Source: Enoplolaimus lenunculus (taxonomy: Eukaryota; Nematoda; Enoplea; Enoplida; Thoracostomopsidae). Taken from it: 64,000 bases of DNA. The notes below the pieces were generated by a model. The model saw only the letters and a list, made by a program, of their open reading frames with translations, was not told the DNA's origin and did not search any database. The translations under genes and the position numbers were made by a program. Positions 56,301 through 64,000 of the stretch are shown piece after piece. The stretch covers positions 310,001 to 374,000 of the forward strand of contig JASANG010001276.1 of assembly GCA_030248215.1 (NCBI GenBank), in the 5' to 3' direction. Positions within the stretch are counted from its first letter, which is position 1, and each line of letters starts with the position of its first letter.

Positions 56301-59098
56301 ATATGTGTCTATGAGGTTGTAGGATTTTGTAGGCTTAGACGACATTGGCTGGGTTTCCGAAATCTTACTTAATGTTTACTTAAGTTATACTTTACTGAAG
56401 TCGTCAACTTAAAAATAGTTGATCAACAAATAAACGCCAGATACGAGTGAGCTACAATCATGATAAAGAAAGTCTGTTTAACTTTATATTAAGGAGTGAT
56501 AATGAGTTTGCAATTTCAATAAGACCACGGTTAGTATGCCTGAGATGTTTATCTGTAATATACCAAATTTAGTCAGTGACTTAATTATTTACTTAAGTTA
56601 ACTGCGCTTTTAAAAAGGGCAATTGGATAAGTATTTGCTTAGCGCATACCCAGCTACTAAATCGTATTTAAGAAGGGTTCCGGAAGCCCAGCTATTACCT
56701 CAGGTTTTATGTTTACGTTGCACTGTTTGTTTTTGTGGCAGGCTTTTTTATGTTTAAGTTACATAGTTAATTTTTGTGTTGTAGGCTTTACCCGAATGGT
56801 GTTATTTTCGTTTTATATTTCAATCATGATTCGCTTGAGGACACCACCTTTGTTTAGCGTTCGACCTATTTATAGCGCTGTAAGGTACGTGTTTCGTTGA
56901 TGCATTGAAGAGTAAGGGTTACGCTATACTTCGTTGAGCCGGCCGCCGGCTTGCGTCGCCCAACGGCGACATGCGGTACTTTTTAATAAAAAATTTTACA
57001 GCGGCGCGCGGTGGCGTGCCGCATAATTGTTACCGTGCCGTGTGCTGGCGCGCGGCGAGTATAGCGCCACCCTTAGTTTTCTCATTTTTCCTAACCATTT
57101 CACAAAGTACAATTCTGTTCTATTGAAATCTTTTAACGCCTAATGCTAGATTTTATCAGTTGAATATTGGGCATCGCTGAATTAGATTTTAGGACGAAAT
57201 ACTGGTAAGTGGCAAAGATTACTTTGCAGCAATTGCGTATAATCACATTTAAGTTTTGTTAAGATTGTACATCCGTCGCGTTTAAGCAACACCTGTGTTT
57301 AAGTTTACAACACACTGTTCTTTTAAGTACATTGTGTCTGTTACTGTATTAATGCCTGTTATATGAAAATCGATTATTATACGTTTTTGTTTGTACAATC
57401 ACTTTAATTATAAACCATAAAACAGTTCTTGCTTGTAGGACATTTCGAATTACATTAACTACGCTGGTGAAGTCAAATCGCGCGGTCTCGAATTTAAATC
57501 GGCTGTGAGTTTCAGTGTTTAAAATCATACCTGTCATGACTCTGCAAGCAATAATTTTCATATTATTATCACCGAATTGTTTTCATACTGTTTATTATTG
57601 TTTCGCAAATATGTATACTGTTCGTTGTAACTAAAAAACGGTAGTAAAACGCTAATCATAATAATTTAGGTTCACCATCGATCCGTGTTATATTTTGTTT
57701 GGTCGGTTTTGAATTCACGACATAATCGTTATTTTCCTATTTGCAGTTATCCAAATGCGTCTGAGACGGAACTGCGCGAGTCGGGTGTATGTATTATTTG
57801 TCGTGATGAAATGTCAAGATTAGCGAAAAAGCTACCATGTGGTCATATTTTTCATACGTCGTGTTTACGATCATGGTTTTTGGTATGTACCAGGTTATCA
57901 CAACAAACATTTTCAGACTGGTTTTCTTGTTCCTTACTACATATTGTAATATTTGTTACTTACGCACATCTGTAAAAACCAAATGATTGTCTGTGATCTG
58001 GTGAGTTATGCGTTAGCAGTTACAACACTCTGTAAGAATGGATATTTTAGAAATTACCATCTGGAAGCGAACGGGTTTGTAATTTTTGGTCATTCGACTT
58101 TTCGAATTCTTTAATTTTGGTACATTTTCTGGTAGAATTTATTGTAGAATACTAAATAGCATGAACGGCATTTTGTGTCCTGGTTTGGGGGGCAAGTAAA
58201 CTTTTGGCTCGACGCTGCGAGTGTTTAGTACGTTATTTTGACAGTGTACGCTAAAATAACAAATTTGATTTCAGCATCAACAAACATGTCCGACATGTCG
58301 CGCAGACATGCTTGCTCCTCAACAGCCGTCATCCACGTCAACCCAAATACAGACTCCTTCGCCTGTTCGAGATAATACTCCAGCGCAAGGTAACATTTTG
58401 TACAACAGGTTATGCGCAATAAGTTGTTAATGCCAAATGAATATTTTTGTTCAACTTTTTTTCATGAAATGGTTAAAGCTAACAATTGGAAGCTCATTTC
58501 GCAACTGCGCGCATTTCAATCTTCCTGTTGTTGTTTTGAACAATCAATGTTGTAATAGTGATTGTCTTTTGGCCCAAATTATGTGAAATGTTTGTTTTTA
58601 GTTTATTTTTCATTCTATCTATATCAGTATTTATCTCTTTTAGTGGAACCAATCAGCAGAGTTTCATCGCCTGGCATAGTTGCATTCGCGCCGCGGAGCA
58701 TACCGTACGCAGCTTACTCATCGGTTCCATTCACTGTGCCTGGTTAGTTTTTACATTTTTGATAAGTTAAAAGATAAGTCAGCGGCTAAACTCATGTCAA
58801 CTGTCAACTTGTTAGCTGTTTTCTTTAAAAATTGGATGCTAGCATTTTGACATATACAGACAAAACATACAGGTGCTTTTCTGTGGATAACAATATTGGT
58901 TATCAAGTTGGTATATGACACTGTTTTCTTGCAATTTTAGCAATGGTAAATGCATCCGATGTAATCCCGCGAATTGATAATAACTATACGGTGGCTGCTG
59001 CAAACATGGCCGATTTGTACTTGACCAACGCGAGTAATTTGTTGGAAGCTGCTTCAGGTCAGTTTCAACAGTATATCAGTACAGTGTCAGAGAGATAA
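53315..59098 (+). CDS. SYVN1: HRD1/synoviolin, ER-membrane RING E3 ubiquitin ligase
   Basis: Twelve exons join in phase: 53315-53449, 53942-54034, 54795-54947, 55233-55281, 55540-55643, 56049-56178, 56785-56884, 57439-57504, 57747-57882, 58275-58389, 58644-58742 and 58941-59098, giving 445 residues. The N-terminal ~255 residues are hydrophobic, as in the multi-pass HRD1 membrane domain: GNAYFQNRQFYPAMVYIAKS, WYAIFEICLAFAVFRDD, FHWLGEDRVDY, IERSP, LIRGASYHLVLGFEYA. The SNRAVSNLNRLYP linker precedes the RING-H2 finger (292-330: CIIC, CGHIFHTSCLRSWF, CPTC). The tail is short and Ser/Pro-rich, ending in the conserved LLEAASGQFQQYIS helix. HRD1 ubiquitinates misfolded ER proteins for degradation (ERAD). 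The tail is shorter than in vertebrates (about 617 residues). A short out-of-frame ATG precedes the start. Confidence 0.96.
56347..56694. mobile_element. MITE with GCTGGGTTTCCG ends, in a HRD1 intron
   Basis: Left GGCTGGGTTTCCGAAATC, right GGTTCCGGAAGCCCAGC. Subterminal TTACTTAAGTTA words occur at both ends. No coding content. Confidence 0.65.
56913..57075. mobile_element. GC-rich foldback MITE, TAAGGGTTGCGCTATA family, copy 2
   Basis: Ends TAAGGGTTACGCTATACTTC and GAGTATAGCGCCACCCTTA. GC-rich arms GCCGGCCGCCGGC and CGGCGCGCGGTGGCG. It sits in the HRD1 intron after exon 7. Confidence 0.75.
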
Positions 59099-59154
59099 TT
59101 TTGTGAGTATGAATATTTGTTGCAAAACATGATAAAACATTTTTTTAAAATATG

Positions 59155-59160
59155 AATAAA
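59155..59160 (+). terminator. PolyA signal of HRD1
   Basis: AATAAA lies 57 nt after the HRD1 stop codon, inside an AT-rich stretch. Confidence 0.7.
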
Positions 59161-60978
59161 CGTATTTTTTCTATTTACCCTGTACCGCAAACAATGAAAC
59201 CCAAATATAAATGCTTTAGGATATATATTTTCACCGTTAGAGTTTGGGTTAATGTCTGGTACTTTGGATATTTGCCACTCGTTTACTTTGATGAGCGTAA
59301 CAGAGTGTATAAGCCAGGGGAGTACCGAGAGGGAGGCCCCCAATTTGAATCAGTCTGTGTGTCACAATTGCAAAAAATGACGCCTTGCTTTTCGCTCGCT
59401 TTGCTCATGAAGTTACTAATTTTTTTAATTTTCAAAAAATTTTACCTCCGACGGTGTTAAAAGGAAAACTTCATAGTTAAATTCCCCAACCTAATCAGCT
59501 CAAAACTAAAGATAATAAACATGGTACAAAGCTTCACAGTTACACAAGTTCTTGACGGGAGTAGGTTCCGGTTTGGTGGTTTAGACCAAGCGGCTGATGA
59601 ATAAACCAACGTTTTAAAACTTTTACAGAGGGGTTTAATAATGAAACAATATATAGCATCGCTCGTGAAATCTTCAAAACTTAGTATGTAGCTTTTTGCT
59701 TGCGACATTTTCTTCAAATCGCGTTCGCGTAACGAATAATTTGGTCTGACCCAGTTACCCAGCCCGCTGAGATCTAGGGGACCTAAAAGATGACTCTAAA
59801 ATTGCTCACAGAGCCGAGTAGGAAAGCGTGACCATTCTCATATATCCCGCCAAAAAATTGTATTGGTCCCTGATAAAGGGTTCTAAAGGTTACTTTCAGG
59901 TGGAATCCCAATGCAAATACTTGGCAGGATGCGGCCCCAATAATTTAAATCTCTCGGTACGCCACTGGTATAAGCATATTTCTAAGCTTACGCAAAAAAT
60001 CGTGCTTTATTGGAGTCCCGCAGAAAAACGGCACGGTCGTTAAGGTAATTAAGCCAAACTTACGATGCTTGCTTTATCGCAACGAGTTTTTTATCATAGC
60101 AAAAAAATACATGCTTAGCATGCTGTAATTTTGATTTGTTTCGTTGTCAATTGCTTCTAAAATTTTGAAACTTTTCAAAATTTAGTTTTTTGTTAATGCT
60201 TGTCGCTTTAGAACTACTATAAATCTTGTTTTGCTAATACATCACGGTGACAAATATTTCTGCGTTAGCATTTTTATGCATTTACTTGGAAATTTCAGGC
60301 GGCTAACTGGTTAGCTTAGCGTTCAGCAATCATTTTGTACATGACCGACTTGCTGATAGGTATTGTCTCTTAGTAATATTGATATATAAAGATCTCATGT
60401 GCCATTTTGTGTCAATGAATGTGAAGGACATTTTCTGCTTTAATTTATATTTGTTTGCTTTAAATGCATTAAATCACTGTTATTTTGTTTGGAGCAGCTT
60501 TAACCAAACAACTTGAACTTTGGGAAACGTTTTATATAAATGTCTAAATAGTATATGTACATACTTCTAGTTGGTCATTTCTCAGTATGGATGGAAGCAC
60601 CAATTTTAGCCGATGTTCGATATAACATCGTTTACAACTATTTCAGCCAGAGAATCCTAATCTTACGGCGTAAACCGGATATCCGTCCCGTAAGAATCAG
60701 TGTCCGTTTCTGTTATGGAAATAGCGAAAATTCTGTTATTTTTACGTTCAAAATTTCGGGCGGGAAAGGTTGCGCTTAAATGCCTGCGGAAAAAAGTCGC
60801 GCTCAATTTCCAACAATCGAAACCGGAGTTGCGCCAAAACTCGAGTGAAAAACGTTTTTTGGTTGCTGACCCTAATACAATAAACTGCAAATTCATCGTT
60901 TAGTTTTACAATCCGTTTCGTGCGAAAAAAAGTTGCGCTCAAATCCTGATTGTATATACAGCAGGATACTTACAGCAG
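59161..60978. other. Downstream of HRD1, no gene recognised
   Basis: Mostly AT-rich. A worn family B-type element lies near 59934-60040 (ggccccaataattt, ctaagcttacgc, cgcagaaaaacggcacgg). No exon with convincing splice sites. Confidence 0.4.
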
Positions 60979-61255
60979 GAGGCCTGGTTCCAGCAGAAAC
61001 TCCGGCTCCGTGTAGAATTTTTGCCAGAAGATTGCGCAATTTCGGTAATAAAATTTGGCATATTGTGAAAAATTTATCTGTTAGCACATTTCGTTTTACT
61101 TTTGTCACAATTTTCAGGACACAGTTTCCGAAATTTTGCAGAAAATTAAACCAGTATTTTTACTACCTAATTTCGCCTCACCTCCGGTTCCGGCAAGTTT
61201 AGTTGACCTCCGGTTTAGGTATTTTTTACCTCCGGCTGCACCCTGTTGTTCAGAT
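60979..61255. mobile_element. hAT-like element, GGCTCC type
   Basis: Left arm GGTTCCAGCAGAAACTCC and ACTCCGGCTCCG, right arm CCTCCGGCTGCACCCTG. The interior matches the 11.4-kb and 44.6-kb copies. The left end and target duplication are unclear. Confidence 0.6.
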
Positions 61256-61463
61256 ACCGTTCAAGTTTCCTAGAATAGGAATTTCTCGGAGAGATCCTAA
61301 TTTCTCAGTCTGTGTATTCTGGGATTTATCCGCGGATTACGTGACGGAACGCGCCTGTTCTCTAAGTTTGGGCCTCCTCTTTTAATGCATTATGTTGTTG
61401 AGAACGGTTTTCTTAGAGGAATATTTTCATATTACAGTTTTGAACATAATAGTTGCAGTCAGA

Positions 61464-61802
61464 GTGCAACCGGAATTGCGGTTCCGGTATGGAACATTTC
61501 TAATATCGAGTTCCGGTATTCTTGGTACTGAAAATTTCTCTCATTCGCAAATTTTAGAAAAATTAGGATATTCTTACTTATTTTTTAAAATTGTCTGATG
61601 GTGTACTGCCGCAATTTGCAATTTGTGTCATACTTCATAATTTATCATTCGTTTCCAGCTACTGCATTTGTTTCAGAATTTTGGCATTCTAAATGGTGTG
61701 CTTAACAATTAAAAGCTATAAAATAACGTTGAAAATGAATTTTTGGTACAAAGTATTTTTTGTTTTCCGGTTCCGGTATTTTAAAATTTCGGCTGCATTC
61801 TG
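61464..61802. mobile_element. hAT-like element, GGTTCC type
   Basis: Left GTGCAACCGGAATTGCGG with GGTTCCGG, right GGTTCCGGTATTTTAAAA then TTTCGGCTGCATTCTG. The word gcagtcagag flanks both sides, a few bases off on the right. Confidence 0.6.
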
Positions 61803-62082
61803 GTGGGCAGTCAGAGGGAAACTGGATATTGATTTCAAGAAGGAAAATCCTTGTTTGTTTTATGTTAATATGGAAACACCGGAAGTCCTGTTTTATTTTA
61901 CAGCCGTTCTATCTAATCCGCCAGCATAGCGCAATTGTATTACAAAAAATGGACATTTTTAAGCTCGTTTAGATTTAAGTATATTCATTTTCCGTAATTT
62001 CTACTGTCAGCTTATTCCGTATTAGCAGCACTTCTGTACACGGTGTCTACACGACTTATTGATTTCTGTTTTAAGCTCAACC

Positions 62083-62394
62083 TCAGTATTTTAAAAAAAT
62101 TTGGTTTTGTCCATAAATCCGTATGCATGAAATGAACACAAAAATACCAAAACGGTTTAATTTCCGCACTCTGAACCAGTTTCCAATCACCGCTCGACAA
62201 GAACTTTTGAAAATTTGTTCATGCGCATTGCGCATAGACATAAAATAGCGCATATTGTGTTCATTTGTTCCCTCTGAATTGTAATGTTTACTAAATTCAC
62301 TATACAGCCGCTGATTAGCGTTCTGCAATGCTGTTATATGCTCTATCTTAATCATAAGGACACGGTAGTGTCTCTTATAATATGTTTTACCCAA
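62083..62394 (-). CDS. Weak candidate coding exon, unknown
   Basis: A 104-codon minus-strand frame is open here. Its middle looks coding-like: ITALQNANQRLYSEFSKHYN, then MRYFMSMRNAHEQIFKSS, a helical, charged pattern. An AACTG|gttcag donor could end it near 62183. I do not recognise the family and found no partner exon. Confidence 0.18.
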   Translation of the reverse strand: MGKTYYKRHYRVLMIKIEHITALQNANQRLYSEFSKHYNSEGTNEHNMRYFMSMRNAHEQIFKSSCRAVIGNWFRVRKLNRFGIFVFISCIRIYGQNQIFLKY

Positions 62395-62851
62395 AATTTT
62401 TGATTCTAAAAATCGTTCATATTTTCATGCAGCTAGTTTAGATATGTATAATTTATCGCATGTAGCAACATCATACTATAAGCTTACTACATACAATGTC
62501 AGGTTCCATTCAAATTCTGTAGTAGCAAACTAGGCGAAAGTTTGCTCTAATTTTTGTGCAAATTTTCTTCGTATTTTGACTCAGATAAACGGCGTCGAAG
62601 TAAACTATGAAACTACGCAGCCCCGGTACATAGAGCCAACAATTATTTTTTAAGCATTGCCTAGTGTGTTGGCTTAGCGTATTGTTATGCAACAGTTGAT
62701 GCTACATTATCTCGTTTTTCGTCATACTGTGCGTTGACTTTTTTAAAATCTGTAAAGAAAATTGTTTTAAAAACAGGAATATACATAGCTAGGTAGAGCA
62801 AACTATCATGAATGCGGATCGATTAAAATAATAATTGGTGGGGTTGGTGCA

Positions 62852-62925
62852 TCGGTTATGAGTGACTTAATAATCTTGGTAAGTTAGTGGTTATGAGTGA
62901 CTTAATAATCTTGGTAAGTTAGTAT
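62852..62925. repeat. Tandem duplication of ~35 bp
   Basis: ggttatgagtgacttaataa followed by tcttggtaagttagt occurs twice back to back. Confidence 0.8.
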
Positions 62926-63137
62926 CAATTCAATTTTGTTTGTTGTTCGATCTTTTCAGTATCTATACCCGTATCAGAACAAAGTTACTTTTGTAAAGTT
63001 GTGAAACAAGTTGTTAAAGTGCCCCTAACCGGGCCATAGAAAAAGATATGTTTTGAAAACATATTTGATGTGTAACGGGTAAAGTTTAGAAACAAGGGAC
63101 TCGAACAAATTTTGAAAGTTAAATTCACGTACTACCT

Positions 63138-64000
63138 TTTTTCACAAAAATCGGGCTTATTTTCTAGGACAGCATATTTCAGATTGCCAAAAAAGTTTTG
63201 GCGGTCACAAGCAAGCTGTGATGTGTCACACAGAAACATATTCACAGATTTGTTTGATAGTTTCGTAATTTTCTGAATTACCCGTTATCGCAAAAAAATG
63301 ACTCAGGGGATAGACGCTTTGAACATGCGCTGTGGAGATGTGATTTTCATCTTATTCAAACACCATGAAACAAATGTTTACCTATTTACTACTACTGGCA
63401 CTAATAAGTGCCATTTTTCACGGCACAAATTTCTAACCCTGTGTGGATTTTATACAAAAATGATAATTTACAAACATAGATGGCAGTATGAAGCTTTATA
63501 ACCAACTTTAGTTTTATCGAAATCTTAACCTTTGTTTTTGAGTGGCCCATTGTTCATAGCACAGTATAATGCGACGTCAGCCTTCGTCTCCGGCATAAAA
63601 TCGACCTCTCCGACTAAGGCAAATTTTGGTTCAACTCTGACTCCGGTATTTTAACCTACGGTTGCTTCCTGGTTCACGCTGTAAACTAATGCTAAATTAC
63701 GCAAAATTATAAACGAATATACAAAGTTTCCGAAAATATTGCACTTTGCCAGTACAATTCAGGAACGCAGACTTCTCAAGGGTTCTTCAAAATTTATCAT
63801 GAAACAAAGCGATTACAAAATTTGTCAAATTTCTTTTTAACCGAAGGAAAACATCAAATATAATACTGTTTGGTTTATGGCCGCCCAAAGCTGTGAATAT
63901 GTTTCTGTGTGACACATCACAGCTTGCTTGTGACCGCCAAAACTTTTTTGGCAATCTGAAATATGCTGTCCTAGAAAATAAGCCCGATTTTTGTGAAAAA
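63138..64000. mobile_element. Foldback element with perfect 110-bp arms, cut by the window edge
   Basis: 63138-63247 and 63891-64000 are exact reverse complements as read. The arms include GGACAGCATATTTCAGATTG and GTGATGTGTCACACAGAAAC. The 640-bp interior has no recognised gene. It contains a hAT-like hexamer patch near 63575-63670 (ccttcgtctccggc, ctctgactccggta). The outer limit of the right arm lies beyond the window. Confidence 0.85.

Overview
This window is animal (metazoan) nuclear DNA, AT-rich and crowded with small transposons. Genes are split into short exons with canonical GT-AG introns, and no bacterial, organellar or viral gene order is visible. Hexamer blocks of TTAGGC, the nematode telomere unit, recur inside many interspersed elements, and splice acceptors such as ttttcag and ttttag are common. 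I lean to a repeat-rich nematode outside the compact rhabditid type, but this is inference. Nothing in the proteins fixes the phylum.

Six genes could be rebuilt exon by exon with matching reading phases. In order: (1) a two-repeat cold-shock-like protein, minus strand, 0.2-3.7 kb; (2) an SH2-domain protein with a coiled-coil tail and no kinase, plus strand, 9.7-14.6 kb; (3) a NUDT19-type Nudix hydrolase, minus strand, spread over 18.9-42.4 kb; (4) a secreted Trunk/PTTH/noggin-like cystine-knot factor, minus strand, 22.7-26.7 kb, lying entirely inside a 17.5-kb intron of the NUDT19 gene; (5) a KHDRBS/Sam68-type STAR RNA-binding protein, minus strand, 45.6-48.4 kb; (6) the complete ER ubiquitin ligase HRD1/synoviolin, plus strand, 53.3-59.1 kb. 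Genes 5 and 6 are divergent, about 5 kb apart.

The rest is mostly non-autonomous DNA transposons: three related families with GGCC-ended inverted repeats and TTAGGC arms; a family of TA-flanked elements starting TACTGTAGTGACCCGAATAA; hAT-like elements with CAGGG ends and 8-bp target duplications whose arms carry different hexamer repeats in different copies; GC-rich foldback elements; an element built of about 170-bp units, each with an ATGCAAAT octamer; and a tandem array of TTAA-bounded elements that each contain a tRNA-like A box and B box. I saw no intact transposase, no reverse transcriptase, no rRNA genes and no CRISPR array.

The genes form no operon or common pathway. The most unusual points are the nested secreted factor inside NUDT19, the tRNA-like/TTAA array just after the NUDT19 polyA signal, an exactly duplicated splice acceptor in the KHDRBS gene, and the hexamer-switching hAT-like family.
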